The translations under genes were made by a program, and so were the position numbers. A stretch of 64,000 nucleotides of DNA, taken from Pseudorhodobacter antarcticus. Its GTDB lineage: Bacteria; Pseudomonadota; Alphaproteobacteria; Rhodobacterales; Rhodobacteraceae. Where the stretch lies: NCBI RefSeq assembly GCF_900110135.1, contig NZ_FOCO01000005.1, positions 1 to 64,000 of the forward strand, given 5' to 3'. Positions 36,154-45,740 of the stretch are shown here, one piece after another; positions within the stretch are counted from its first letter, which is position 1, and every line of letters begins with the position of its first letter. The notes beneath the pieces are model-generated. The model worked only from the letters and a program-made list of their open reading frames with translations. It searched no databases and was not told the DNA's origin.

Positions 36154-38415
36154 ATGTCCCGTTTTTCCGTCCCCATCGCCGAAGCAATTTGGGACATGAA
36201 GTACCGTCTTAAACAGCAAGACGGCACCCCGATTGATGGCACGGTCGAAGATACGTGGCGCCGAATCGCCCGCGCCCTTGCCGCGACCGAGAAAAACCCC
36301 GCAGCATGGGAACCCAAATTCTATGCAGCATTGGAGGATTTTAAATACCTCCCCGCCGGGCGCATCACCGCAGGCGCAGGCACCGAACGCTCCGTCACCT
36401 TGTTCAACTGTTTCGTCATGGGCACGGTTCCCGACGATATGGGCGGCATTTTCGACATGCTGAAAGAGGCTGCACTGACCATGCAGCAAGGCGGCGGCAT
36501 CGGCTATGATTTCAGCACGATCCGCCCGCGCGGGGCCGAGGTCAAAGGCGTGGCCGCCGACGCCTCCGGCCCCCTCTCCTTCATGGATGTCTGGGATTCC
36601 ATGTGCCGCACCATCATGTCCGCCGGCAGCCGCCGGGGTGCCATGATGGCCACCATGCGCTGCGACCACCCCGATGTTGAGGCGTTTATCGAGGCGAAAA
36701 AAGACCCCGCCCGCCTGCGCATGTTCAACCTCTCGGTGCTGGTCACCGACCCCTTTATGGCGGCGGTCAAGGCCGATGGCCCATGGGATTTGGTGTTCAA
36801 CAACAAGGTCTATAAAACCCTGAACGCGCGCGATTTGTGGAACAAAATCATGCGCAACACCTTTGATTTTGCCGAACCGGGCGTGATCTTCATCGACCGC
36901 ATCAACGCCGCCAACAACCTGTCCTATTGCGAAACCATCGCCGCCACCAACCCTTGCGGCGAACAGCCGTTGCCCCCCTACGGTGCCTGCTTGCTCGGCT
37001 CCATCAACCTCGCCACCTTGGTCACGGACCCCTTCACCGCAAGCGCAAAACTCGACCCCGCAGCCCTGAAATCGCTGGTCGCCACCGCAGTGCGCATGAT
37101 GGACAATGTGGTCGACGCCAGCCGTTTTCCGTTGCCGCAACAGCGCGATGAAGCGCACGCCAAACGCCGCATCGGCCTTGGCGTCACAGGGCTTGCCGAT
37201 GCTTTGCTGATGCTCGGCCAGCGTTACGGCAGTGAAGACGCCGCCGCACAAACCGAAGCGTGGATGAAGAAAATCGCCCGCGCCGCCTATCTCGCCTCCG
37301 TCGATCTCGCCCGCGAAAAAGGCCCGTTCCCCCTGTTCGACGCCGATAAATACCTCGCGTCCGGCACTATGCTCGCGATGGACGATGATGTGCGCGACGC
37401 CATTCGCACCCACGGCATCCGCAACGCCCTTCTCACCTCCATCGCGCCCACCGGCACCATCAGCCTTTATGCGGGGAACGTCTCCAGCGGGATTGAACCC
37501 GTTTTTGCCTACGCCTACACCCGCAAAGTCCTGCAAAAAGACGGGTCAAGGACCGAGGAAGAAGTCGTCGATTACGCCGTCCGCATGTGGCGCGATCTGC
37601 ACGGCGACGCTCCCTTGCCCGATTATTTCGTCAACGCCCAAACCTTGCCGCCCATGGACCATGTGCGCATGCAGGCCGCCGCGCAAAAATGGATCGACAG
37701 CAGCATTTCCAAAACCATCAACTGCCCCGAAGACATCAGTTTTGATGACTTCCAGCAGGTCTATATGGCCGCATGGGACCAAGGCTGCAAAGGCTGCACC
37801 ACCTACCGCCCCAACGCGGTCACAGGCTCGGTTTTGTCGGTCAAGGAAACGTCGGAAACGGTGCCCGAGGCAGAACAATCCGCCGAAGTTGTCTATCTCA
37901 CCGACCCGCTGGACCGTCCCGCAGCGCTGGAAGGCTCCACCTACAAGGTCAAATGGCCCGGCTCCGAACACGCGCTCTATATCACCATCAACGATATTAT
38001 CATCAGCGATCACCGCCGCCCGTTTGAGGTGTTTATCAACTCCAAAAACATGGAACATTTCGCATGGACCGTGGCGCTGACCCGCATGATCTCCGCCGTG
38101 TTCCGCCGTGGCGGTGATGTAAGCTTTGTGGTGGAGGAGTTGAAGGCCGTGTTTGACCCGCGCGGCGGCGCATGGGTCGAAGGGCGCTACATCCCCTCCA
38201 TCCTCGCCGCAATCGGCGGCGTTATTGAACGCCACCTTATCGCCACAGGCTTCATCGCGGGCGAGGGGATGGGCCTGAAATCCGACCCGCAGGCCGAAAT
38301 CGTCTCCATCGGCGCGCCAAAAGGCAAATCCTGCTCCTCTTGCGGCGGCTATCAAATGCGCATGATTGAGGGCTGCATGACCTGCGCCGATTGCGGTTTC
38401 TCCAAATGCGGTTGA
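36154..38415 (+). CDS. nrdJ: Adenosylcobalamin-dependent ribonucleotide reductase (class II)
   Basis: A 753-residue class II reductase converting ribonucleotides to deoxyribonucleotides with B12 as radical source, so oxygen-independent. Active-site NPCGEQ places the thiyl Cys at 268 with Asn266 and Glu270. FNCFVMG near residue 87 carries one of the redox cysteines. The C-terminal zinc-ribbon-like tail CSSCGGY...CMTCADCGFSKCG is the shuttle cysteine region. No class I reductase is in the window. I saw no convincing cobalamin riboswitch or NrdR box in the 150 bases upstream. Confidence 0.96.
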   Translation: MSRFSVPIAEAIWDMKYRLKQQDGTPIDGTVEDTWRRIARALAATEKNPAAWEPKFYAALEDFKYLPAGRITAGAGTERSVTLFNCFVMGTVPDDMGGIFDMLKEAALTMQQGGGIGYDFSTIRPRGAEVKGVAADASGPLSFMDVWDSMCRTIMSAGSRRGAMMATMRCDHPDVEAFIEAKKDPARLRMFNLSVLVTDPFMAAVKADGPWDLVFNNKVYKTLNARDLWNKIMRNTFDFAEPGVIFIDRINAANNLSYCETIAATNPCGEQPLPPYGACLLGSINLATLVTDPFTASAKLDPAALKSLVATAVRMMDNVVDASRFPLPQQRDEAHAKRRIGLGVTGLADALLMLGQRYGSEDAAAQTEAWMKKIARAAYLASVDLAREKGPFPLFDADKYLASGTMLAMDDDVRDAIRTHGIRNALLTSIAPTGTISLYAGNVSSGIEPVFAYAYTRKVLQKDGSRTEEEVVDYAVRMWRDLHGDAPLPDYFVNAQTLPPMDHVRMQAAAQKWIDSSISKTINCPEDISFDDFQQVYMAAWDQGCKGCTTYRPNAVTGSVLSVKETSETVPEAEQSAEVVYLTDPLDRPAALEGSTYKVKWPGSEHALYITINDIIISDHRRPFEVFINSKNMEHFAWTVALTRMISAVFRRGGDVSFVVEELKAVFDPRGGAWVEGRYIPSILAAIGGVIERHLIATGFIAGEGMGLKSDPQAEIVSIGAPKGKSCSSCGGYQMRMIEGCMTCADCGFSKCG

Positions 38416-38435
38416 CCCGCCAAAAGGGCTAGAAC

Positions 38436-39662
38436 ATGAAGAAAATCGCGCTGCCCGAACGTCCCCATTGGCGCGATTACGCGGCCGAGGTGGGATTCAC
38501 TTTTGCCGATATGCACGGCGAACCTTACTGGGATGAAACCTCCGCCTACAGCTTCACGCTGGCACAGGTGGAGGATGATATCGAAGACCCCGCCACCGCC
38601 CTGCACGCCATGTGCCGACAGGCGGTGGCCCATATCCTGACCGACGATGCGTTGATGGACCGTGTGGCCATTCCCCCTCGCCACCGCGACCTGATCGCGC
38701 AAAGCTGGCGGCGGGGCGACCCGGAAATCTATGGCCGCTTTGATCTGGCCTATGATGGCGATGGTCCTGCCAAGCTGTTGGAATACAACGCCGATACGCC
38801 AACCTCGCTGTACGAAAGCGCGTCTTTCCAATGGCAATGGCTGGAAGATCAGATTGGCGCAGGCGTCATCGCGCCCAACAGCGACCAGTTCAACGGCATC
38901 CACGAATCGCTGGTCGCGCGCTTTCGCGATGTGTTTGAACAAGGCAGCGATTTGCATTTCACCGCCGTCGCAGGCAACGCCGAAGACTACGCGACCGTCG
39001 AGGCGATGGGCTGGGCCGCACGCGAAGCGGGGCTTGGCGCGCATTACTGCGACCTTGATAAACTCGCCGTCAGCGATGATGGCGGCTTCTTGGATGACCA
39101 AGACCGCCGCATCGGCGTCCTTTTCAAACTCTACCCGTGGGAAGACCTTTTGCGCGATGATTTCGCCGCCAATATCGCCAGCTCCAACTGCTTGTTTCTG
39201 GAACCCGCATGGAAGGCGCTGCTCTCGAACAAAGGCCTCCTCCCCGTCCTTTGGCAGATGTTTGAAGGCCACCCAAACCTCTTGCCCGCGTATTTTGAAG
39301 ACGACATCAAAGACGCGCTGGCAGGCACTGGCCCCGCAGCCCCCCATGTCGCCGCCTCATTCGCGCGCGCCGCCGATCAGTTGCGCGCGGCCCATGTGAC
39401 CAAACCCATCCTGTCGCGCGAAGGGGCCTCCGTTTTCATCCTCAAAAACGGCGAAATCGCGGAACAATCGCAAAACACCACCTACGCCGAACACCCCCGC
39501 ATCGTCCAAGCCTACGCGCCCTTGCCCGAATGTGACGGGTTCCGCCCCGTGATCGGCGCATGGATTATCGGCGACACTTGCGCAGGCATCGGCATCCGCG
39601 AAGACCGCTCGCGCATCACCCAAGACCTGTCGCGCTTTAAGCCGCATTTTATTTCCGGCTAA
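38436..39662 (+). CDS. Glutathionylspermidine synthase-family ATP-grasp protein (YgiC-like)
   Basis: A 408-residue protein matching the synthetase domain family of glutathionylspermidine synthase, E. coli YgiC and YjfC. Recognisable parts are the WRDYAAEVGFTFAD N-terminus, LLEYNADTPTSLYE (ATP-grasp metal/nucleotide segment), LEPAWKALLSNKGLLPVLW and the C-terminal GAWIIGDTCAGIGIRED. It lacks an amidase domain, as in YgiC. Likely forms an amide or peptide bond; substrate unknown. The next gene is YgiB-like, and this pairing recurs in proteobacteria. Confidence 0.9.
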   Translation: MKKIALPERPHWRDYAAEVGFTFADMHGEPYWDETSAYSFTLAQVEDDIEDPATALHAMCRQAVAHILTDDALMDRVAIPPRHRDLIAQSWRRGDPEIYGRFDLAYDGDGPAKLLEYNADTPTSLYESASFQWQWLEDQIGAGVIAPNSDQFNGIHESLVARFRDVFEQGSDLHFTAVAGNAEDYATVEAMGWAAREAGLGAHYCDLDKLAVSDDGGFLDDQDRRIGVLFKLYPWEDLLRDDFAANIASSNCLFLEPAWKALLSNKGLLPVLWQMFEGHPNLLPAYFEDDIKDALAGTGPAAPHVAASFARAADQLRAAHVTKPILSREGASVFILKNGEIAEQSQNTTYAEHPRIVQAYAPLPECDGFRPVIGAWIIGDTCAGIGIREDRSRITQDLSRFKPHFISG

Positions 39663-39706
39663 ACCGCGCTATATCTATCCAAACGACCCCGATAAAAGGC
39701 CACGCC

Positions 39707-40288
39707 ATGATCAAACGCTCTCGCACCATCGCCATCACCATCCTCGGCGCCGCCGCGTTCACGCTTGCCGGCTGCCAAGAGGAACAGGTCGATGCCCAAG
39801 CTTTCCCCGACTTGCAAAGCTGCACCAATGCCGCGCAAAACGGCGGGGCGATTACGGTGGCCGAATGTGATGCGTCCTTCGCCGCCGCCGCCGCCCTGCA
39901 TGTCGAAGCCGCCCCCCGCTACGACAGCTTGGCCGTGTGCGAAGAACAGCACGGCGAAGGCGCTTGCGGGACTGAGGAGGCCCAAACCCAAAGCGGGTCC
40001 AGCGGTATCTTCATGCCATTGATGATGGGCTATTTGATCGGCAGCATGATGAGCAATCGGGCAGGCATGGCCGCCAGCCAGCCTTTGTACCAAAAACCCG
40101 GCGGCGGTTTCACCAACGCCGCAGGCACCAGCAATTTTTCCAACAATGCGGGCGCTGCGAAACTGAACACCTCGCAATTCACCCGCCCCGCGACCACCGC
40201 AGGTCAGGCCCCGATGTCACGCGGCACCGCCGCCGCACGCGGTGGTTTCGGCAATTCCAGCGCCGGACGCACCAGCACAGGCGGCTAA
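39707..40288 (+). CDS. DUF1190 (YgiB-like) lipoprotein
   Basis: A 193-residue predicted lipoprotein (lipobox TLAGC, Cys23) of the DUF1190/YgiB family. The conserved region after the signal is QSCTNAAQNGGAITVAECDASFAAA with a later pair of Cys (VCEEQHGEGACG). The second half is Gly/Ser/Thr/Asn-rich low complexity with a short hydrophobic stretch (GIFMPLMMGYLIGSMM). It lies 44 bases after the YgiC-like gene and probably acts with it at the envelope. Confidence 0.87.
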   Translation: MIKRSRTIAITILGAAAFTLAGCQEEQVDAQAFPDLQSCTNAAQNGGAITVAECDASFAAAAALHVEAAPRYDSLAVCEEQHGEGACGTEEAQTQSGSSGIFMPLMMGYLIGSMMSNRAGMAASQPLYQKPGGGFTNAAGTSNFSNNAGAAKLNTSQFTRPATTAGQAPMSRGTAAARGGFGNSSAGRTSTGG

Positions 40289-40291
40289 ACG

Positions 40292-40987
40292 TTACACGCG
40301 GGCCGCCTCAAACGCCAGCCACGCCGCCTCAAACGCCGCAAAATCAAACCCCGGCCCCCGCGCCGGGTCCAGCACCAGCTTTTCTGTGGCCTGCATCTTG
40401 GCAATCGCCGCTGCCAATTGCCCAATCACATCGGGCGGCACCACCGCAGCACCATGACGGTCGGCATGGATAAAATCGCCGGGCCGCACGTCCATCCCCA
40501 TAATCCGAATGGGCTGGTTGACCGAGCGCACATGCACAAACCCGTGGCTTGGCCCGATCGAGCCTGCCACCACCGGAAAATCCGCCGCCAAATCGCCCAG
40601 ATCACGCATCACCCCATTGGTCAGCGCGCCCGCCATGCCAAAGCCTTTGTGAATGGTCGTGTTCACCTCGCCCCAATAGGCGCCGATGCAATGGGGATAA
40701 TCCAAATCCTCCACCACCGCGACCGCCCCCGCACCGCCCTGCGCCATCGCTTTGTAATAGTCCATGCGCCGCGCGCGTATCACCGCCGCATCCTCGGTCG
40801 GGGGGGCCAATGCCGCAATCTGCGCCGTCACGGCGTAGCCGACAATCACCCCTTTGGGGTCCGATGCCAACATGGTCCCGCGCGTAAAGGCGTTGAACCC
40901 GCGCTTGCCTTGGGCCACTTCAATCGCGTTGCAAACCGTGGGGGTGTCCACCGATTTCAACAGGGTTATCAATGCGTTGTCCATCAT
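40292..40987 (-). CDS. RraA / HMG-aldolase family protein
   Basis: A 231-residue member of the RraA-like family, which includes 4-hydroxy-4-methyl-2-oxoglutarate/4-carboxy-4-hydroxy-2-oxoadipate aldolases and decarboxylases. Features: TPTVCNAIEVAQ at the start, the GAVAVVED and GYAVTAQI strands, GALTNGVMRDL (substrate loop GxxxxxxxRD) and PGDFIHADRHGAAVVPP with the metal-site Asp. The ATG at 40987 overlaps the upstream stop (ATGATG). Last gene of the SnoaL/MetE-like operon, where it may perform a terminal C-C cleavage. The longer open frame upstream is a shadow of the hydrolase gene. Confidence 0.88.
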   Translation of the reverse strand: MMDNALITLLKSVDTPTVCNAIEVAQGKRGFNAFTRGTMLASDPKGVIVGYAVTAQIAALAPPTEDAAVIRARRMDYYKAMAQGGAGAVAVVEDLDYPHCIGAYWGEVNTTIHKGFGMAGALTNGVMRDLGDLAADFPVVAGSIGPSHGFVHVRSVNQPIRIMGMDVRPGDFIHADRHGAAVVPPDVIGQLAAAIAKMQATEKLVLDPARGPGFDFAAFEAAWLAFEAARV

Positions 40988-41670
40988 GCCTCCATCCAGC
41001 TGGCCAGCGCCGCCGTTGTGTGTTCCGGGTTTTCCAGCGTGGGCAAATGCCCCGCGCCAGCGATAATTTCCAACCGCGATTGCGGCATCAACGCGTGCAT
41101 TTCGTCGTGTCGGGCGCGGGGGCACAAACGATCTTCCTCCCCCATCAACACCAGCGCAGGCCGCGTGTAATCGGCCAAAACCGCGCGCCTGTCGCTGCGC
41201 CCCGCCAGCGCCCGCGATTGGTTCACAAACACATCCACGCCCAGCCCCAACGCCATATCCATGCACAAATCCAGCAGGGCAGGGGCCTGCGGTCCATCGG
41301 CCAAATAATTTGGCTTCATATCTTCGCGCAAAACCCCTTCCAAATCGCCCGCCACCGCCCGCGCGACCTGCCCCTCGCGCAGCAAGGCCACCGCTGGCAA
41401 CTCGCTGCGGGGATTCGTGTCCAACAACGCCAAACGGTCCACGCGGCCCGGTGCTTGCGCCACAACTTCCATTGCCACAATCCCGCCCATCGACAGGCCC
41501 GCCAGCGCGAACCGGGGCGGGGCAGCAGCCAAAACCGCCGCCGCCATCCCTGCCACTGTATCCTGTGTGGACACAATCACGCGCGGCGCATAGCCCGCCA
41601 ACGCCGCCACTTGCGGTGCAAACAACCGCGCATCGCACATCATGCCGGGCAGCAAAACCAGCGGTGTCAT
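40984..41670 (-). CDS. Alpha/beta hydrolase
   Basis: A 228-residue alpha/beta-hydrolase fold enzyme. LVLLPGMMCDARLF provides the oxyanion region, GLSMGG the nucleophile Ser, VLMGEEDRLCP the acidic residue and GAGHLPTLENP the catalytic His. Probable ester, lactone or C-C hydrolase. The start ATG overlaps the MetE-like stop (ATGA) and the end overlaps the RraA-like start, placing it late in the catabolic operon. The open frame upstream of 41670 is antisense-like and discarded. Confidence 0.9.
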   Translation of the reverse strand: MTPLVLLPGMMCDARLFAPQVAALAGYAPRVIVSTQDTVAGMAAAVLAAAPPRFALAGLSMGGIVAMEVVAQAPGRVDRLALLDTNPRSELPAVALLREGQVARAVAGDLEGVLREDMKPNYLADGPQAPALLDLCMDMALGLGVDVFVNQSRALAGRSDRRAVLADYTRPALVLMGEEDRLCPRARHDEMHALMPQSRLEIIAGAGHLPTLENPEHTTAALASWMEA

Positions 41671-42794
41671 TTTGACGCCAACGCCGCCCCTTCGGCCAGC
41701 GCGCCCAGCTTGGCATAGGCGATATCGGGGTCCACCGACCCAAAGCCCGCAAATGTGCCAAACCCGCAATCGGACCCCGCAATCACCCGGTCCGCGCCCA
41801 CAATATCGACAAACCGCGCCAACCGCTGCGCCACCAATTCCGGGTGTTCGACAAAATTCGTCGTCGTATCCACCACGCCCGGCACCAGAATTTTCCCATC
41901 GGGAATATCCGCCGCCCGGTCGCGAAACACTGCCCATTCATGGCCGTGGCGCGGGTTCGACGTCTCAAACAGCAAATACTGCGCATCCACCGCCATCAGC
42001 GTGTCAAACATTTTCGCCATCGGAATGTCGCAAACATGCGGCCCTTCATAATTGCCCCAGCAAATATGCACGCGCACTTTTTCCGCCGGAATCCCTGATA
42101 AGGCGTGGTTCAACGCCTCTACGTTGCCCGCCGCAACTTTCAAAAATTCGGCATCAGTCAGATCATTGAACAGCATATGCCGCGACAGCGCCAAGTCGGG
42201 GCAATCGAGCTGCAAATCCAAGCCCGACGCCACAATGGTTTCATATTCTGCCTTCATCGCATCGGCCAATGCGGCCAAATACGCCTCGCGCGTTTTGTAA
42301 TGGTCGTTTTGCAAGAACAGTGAAATCACCCCAGGGCTGGCCGCGTTCATAAAGCCACGGCTGGCCCCATGCGCCGTCATCGCCGCCTGCAAATTGGAAA
42401 TATCCTTTTCCAATTCGCCTTGGCCTTTGGATGTCACCTCGCCCACGCACATGGGCCGCGCATATTTCGGCGTGCCCCCATCATTGGCCAACCGCGCCAA
42501 ATAGGTGGGAAACAGCTTCAAATCCGCGGGCGCATTGCGCGGGCTGTCGCCATCAAAACCCGTGTAGCGGTCCTTGACATAGGTGGCATAGCTGATCTTC
42601 GATGTTTCCCCATCAGAAACAATCCCAACCCCCGCCGCCACTTGCTTTTTCACAGTCTCCGCCACCGCCCGCGTCATTGCCACGTCAAATTCTGCCTGCA
42701 CAAACGGCTGTTTGCGTTCGCGGGCAAAGATGAAATCCACAACCTCTTGGCTGCGCGGCAGTGACCCCACATGGGTTGTCAAAATCTGGCTCAT
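41667..42794 (-). CDS. Short MetE-like / epoxyalkane:CoM transferase-like zinc enzyme
   Basis: A 375-residue protein equivalent to the C-terminal catalytic barrel of cobalamin-independent methionine synthase and of similar length to XecA. It starts MSQILTTHVGSLPRS, typical of the family. Zinc ligands are visible as His243-x-Cys245 in HICWGNYEGPH and Cys343 in SDCGFG; these activate a thiol for alkyl transfer in the family. It has no N-terminal half, so it is unlikely to be the housekeeping MetE. Within the operon it could transfer an alkyl group or open an activated ring with a thiol. Coupled by ATGA overlaps on both sides. Confidence 0.88.
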   Translation of the reverse strand: MSQILTTHVGSLPRSQEVVDFIFARERKQPFVQAEFDVAMTRAVAETVKKQVAAGVGIVSDGETSKISYATYVKDRYTGFDGDSPRNAPADLKLFPTYLARLANDGGTPKYARPMCVGEVTSKGQGELEKDISNLQAAMTAHGASRGFMNAASPGVISLFLQNDHYKTREAYLAALADAMKAEYETIVASGLDLQLDCPDLALSRHMLFNDLTDAEFLKVAAGNVEALNHALSGIPAEKVRVHICWGNYEGPHVCDIPMAKMFDTLMAVDAQYLLFETSNPRHGHEWAVFRDRAADIPDGKILVPGVVDTTTNFVEHPELVAQRLARFVDIVGADRVIAGSDCGFGTFAGFGSVDPDIAYAKLGALAEGAALASK

Positions 42795-43771
42795 GCTGCT
42801 GTCCCTTTCAAATTCCATGTGGCCCCTGCCGGGTCTTTGGTTGCCACCACATGATACAGTGACGCCTCGCCAGTCATCGACGGCGCCAGACTATAGGCCA
42901 CATTTTCCGGCACCGACATCGTGTCACCCGGCGCCAAAGTGGCCGAACCTTCGCCCCAGGTCACCCGCCAATGCCCGCGCATCGGCATCAAAACCGATGG
43001 CCGGGGATAGGCGCGCAAATCATCCCACGCCGAACCGCGTGTGACAAACGACACCTCAAACCCCGGCTTGTCGCGCAGTTTGCCATTCTCGCCAATCACC
43101 ACCGCAGGTGTGCGGTCCGCCAGCGCATACAAATCGTAATACCGAGCCACATAATGCGGCACCACATCGGCCGTGGTCGGCTCAGGATACCCCGCCAATT
43201 CCGCATCATTCAAAACCGGCATCGGCCCGACACCACTGGGCAAGGCCTGCCCCTTTTTGGTATCATAGAGCTTGCCATTTTGCCCCAGAACCAAGCCATG
43301 CCCCGCCGCATCCTCAATCACTTGCGGGGCCCAAATCACGCCGCCGCCCGCATCATCGCCGCCCAAAACGGCCATAATCATCCCGTAATCGGTGCCGATA
43401 TTTTCAAATCCGCGAAAAATGCCGGTGGGAATGTTGATGATATCGCCTTCCTCCAGCACCACTTCGCCTGCGGTCCCCCAGCGCCCCCAGAAAAACCGCC
43501 AACGGCCTTTCAGTACGAAAAACACCTCTGCCGTGCGGTGGCTGTGCAGGCTGTTGCGGCATTTCGGCGGCTGGCCGGCTGCCCCAATGTTGAACCCATG
43601 CGGGATGCCAATATGCACATGCTGGTCCGCGCTTTCGGAAACGCCGCCGCCAATGACGGTAAAGTTTTCCTTTTGGTCGCTGCCCGGCGTATGCGCGTCA
43701 ATAAACGCGGTCTTGCAGGGGCGCAAATCGCCGTAACGTACAATGCGGCTTTCCATCTCAGTAGGTGTCAT
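42791..43771 (-). CDS. Bicupin domain protein
   Basis: A 326-residue protein with two cupin halves. The first cupin has HSHRTAEVFFVLKGRWRF as its His/Glu metal motif and GDIINIPTGIFRGFEN as its second motif, and it looks metal-competent. The second (MPMRGHWRVTWGEG...LAPGDTMSVPEN) lacks most expected His ligands. The ATG at 43771 (MTPTEMESRIVRYGD) overlaps the preceding stop. Possible dioxygenase, isomerase or sensor role; no closer family is recognised. Confidence 0.82.
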   Translation of the reverse strand: MTPTEMESRIVRYGDLRPCKTAFIDAHTPGSDQKENFTVIGGGVSESADQHVHIGIPHGFNIGAAGQPPKCRNSLHSHRTAEVFFVLKGRWRFFWGRWGTAGEVVLEEGDIINIPTGIFRGFENIGTDYGMIMAVLGGDDAGGGVIWAPQVIEDAAGHGLVLGQNGKLYDTKKGQALPSGVGPMPVLNDAELAGYPEPTTADVVPHYVARYYDLYALADRTPAVVIGENGKLRDKPGFEVSFVTRGSAWDDLRAYPRPSVLMPMRGHWRVTWGEGSATLAPGDTMSVPENVAYSLAPSMTGEASLYHVVATKDPAGATWNLKGTAA

Positions 43772-44745
43772 TCGCAAGCTCCCGTATGCAGGTGAATTTG
43801 TTTCCAGATCGCGACCTCATCCCACAGGGTGAATTCGCGGCGCAGGCCGAACGGCCCAAATTCGGCGTGGGTGATGCCCATGATATGCACCTCTGCGCCC
43901 GTTGGTGCCCCAAAGGCGCCAAAGCCGGAATGTTTGCCCGTCAGCGACCACCGCACAGCGGCGCGGTGGGGTTGGGCGGTATCGGACCGCCCAATCTGAT
44001 GGTGAATGTCAAACGTGGCGGTGGGAAAGGAGGACCGCAGCCGCATCCATTCCGTCTCCACAAAATCAAACGACCAGCCGCCAACAGCCCCCGGATGCTC
44101 CACCCGGCAGGCGCGGTCGTATTCATGGCGAAACACGGTGAAATCCTTCTCCATAATCCGGGTCAGAATATCGGCCAGTCGCGCCCCCCATTCATTATCA
44201 TTGCCGCGCGACACATAGCCGCCCTGCACATCATCGCGCGGATGGAACGGCCGCACGGCACGGTCAGCCCCGCCCTCACGCTTGATCTGGTCGCGGGCAA
44301 AGCGTTTCGGCTTCATCCCCAACTGCCGCACAATCCCGCCCGCATCGCGGATCAACCATTCGTCGTAAATCACGTTGTCCTTGGCCGCGCAGTCCGCAAT
44401 CGCGCGCGCCACAAATTTGCGCCCGGTGGGGGGGCCGTAAATCCCGTGCCCGGTGTGCGTCCCGGTGCTGACGTTGCGGTGCGACGATAAAAAACCCACC
44501 TCATCGTCACCCGACCAAATCACATCTTCGCCCAGCAATTGGCGGTCTGGAAACTCCGCCAGCGTCGCCAATGTGCCGTCAATCACCGCACGGTTGCCCG
44601 TCACAACACCCGATGGAAACCGCATCGGCAGGTCGGGCGCATAATATCTATGCAGCGTGGACAGCCCCCGATCCTCCCAAATCTCCTTGGTGATTTTTAG
44701 GATGTAATCTGGCAAGTCGCTGTATTCTTGTGAAAAACCCTTCAT
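43768..44745 (-). CDS. Double SnoaL/NTF2-like protein (paralogue C)
   Basis: A 325-residue protein with two SnoaL-like (NTF2-fold) halves, about residues 15-150 and 185-320. SnoaL-fold enzymes include polyketide cyclases, isomerases and epoxide hydrolases. It is a tandem paralogue of the next gene upstream: both share MKGF starts, ATLAEFPDR.LLGEDVIW, YDEWL(I/V)RD, REGGA and HAEF endings. The ATG at 44745 overlaps the upstream stop. Part of the ten-gene overlapping operon; the reaction is unknown. Confidence 0.8.
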   Translation of the reverse strand: MKGFSQEYSDLPDYILKITKEIWEDRGLSTLHRYYAPDLPMRFPSGVVTGNRAVIDGTLATLAEFPDRQLLGEDVIWSGDDEVGFLSSHRNVSTGTHTGHGIYGPPTGRKFVARAIADCAAKDNVIYDEWLIRDAGGIVRQLGMKPKRFARDQIKREGGADRAVRPFHPRDDVQGGYVSRGNDNEWGARLADILTRIMEKDFTVFRHEYDRACRVEHPGAVGGWSFDFVETEWMRLRSSFPTATFDIHHQIGRSDTAQPHRAAVRWSLTGKHSGFGAFGAPTGAEVHIMGITHAEFGPFGLRREFTLWDEVAIWKQIHLHTGACE

Positions 44746-45740
44746 GCGTGGGCTCCTGTATGTAATAAAATCTGTTTCCATATTGCGGTGTCGTCAATCA
44801 GCGCAAATTCGCGCCGAATGGCCCCCTCCGCGTCAAATTCGGCGTGGCATATGCCCATGACATACACCTGCGCGCCCGATGGCACGCCAAACCGCCCCCA
44901 GCCCGAATGGGCACCATGCAGCGACCAGCGCACGGCGGCGCGCGGCGGGCACAGTGCATCCGCACGCCCCACCACATGCTCCACCTTAAACGTGGCGAAC
45001 GGAAACGCCGCCCGCAACCCAATCCAAAACGCATCCGCCCCGCGCCAGCCAAAGGCATCGACCCCGCCCGCATAATGCAAATTCGCCGCCCGCGCATAGC
45101 CGGATGGCACCACGTCCAATTCCCCCGCCATCAACCGCGAAATCACCCCCGAATACCGCGCCCCCCACGCGTCCGAATTGCCGCGCCGCGTATACGGCCC
45201 CGGCACGTCCGTCTCCGGCGTCATCGGCTTCACACACCCCGCCGCCCCGCCTTCACGCCCAATCTGCGCGCGCACCCAATCGACCAGATCATGGCCCATC
45301 TGCCCCACAATCGCCGCTTGGTCGCGCACCAGCCATTCGTCATACACGGCGCCATCCCTAATCGCGCAATCCGCCAAAATCCGGTAGCGCAGCTTGGCCC
45401 CCGTGGGCGCACCATAAGCCCCCGCTTGCGCATGGGTCGCCGTACACATCAACCGATGCGACGACAAATACGCATCCGATGTCGCCGTCGCCCCCTCCGG
45501 GTCGTCGCACCAAATCACATCCTCGCCCAGCAATTCGCGGTCGGGAAATTCGGCCAGCGTGGCAAGTGTCGCGGCAATCACCCCCGAATTGTCCACCACC
45601 ACCGATGCGGGCGAGCGTACAATCAACCCCGGCGCGTATAACTGGCGCAAGGCCCCAATCTGGCGCCCCTCCCAAATGTCGTAGGTAATCCCGTTGATAT
45701 AATGTGGCACATCGCGCCATTTCGCATCAAACCCCTTCAT
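44742..45740 (-). CDS. Double SnoaL/NTF2-like protein (paralogue B)
   Basis: A 332-residue double SnoaL-like protein and the tandem partner of paralogue C, sharing ATLAEFPDR, LLGEDVIW, SSHR, YDEWLVRD, AAVRWSLHG and the C-terminal DDTAIWKQILLHTGA. Divergence between the two copies is substantial, so they may act as a heteromer or on successive intermediates. The start overlaps the lacI stop (ATGA). Confidence 0.8.
   Translation of the reverse strand: MKGFDAKWRDVPHYINGITYDIWEGRQIGALRQLYAPGLIVRSPASVVVDNSGVIAATLATLAEFPDRELLGEDVIWCDDPEGATATSDAYLSSHRLMCTATHAQAGAYGAPTGAKLRYRILADCAIRDGAVYDEWLVRDQAAIVGQMGHDLVDWVRAQIGREGGAAGCVKPMTPETDVPGPYTRRGNSDAWGARYSGVISRLMAGELDVVPSGYARAANLHYAGGVDAFGWRGADAFWIGLRAAFPFATFKVEHVVGRADALCPPRAAVRWSLHGAHSGWGRFGVPSGAQVYVMGICHAEFDAEGAIRREFALIDDTAIWKQILLHTGAHA

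Noticed and set aside
41671-41937. Longer start for the alpha/beta hydrolase
   Set aside because: The added residues are out-of-frame MetE-like antigenic shadow with no fold, and the ATG at 41670 gives the usual ATGA overlap and the conserved LVLLPG start.
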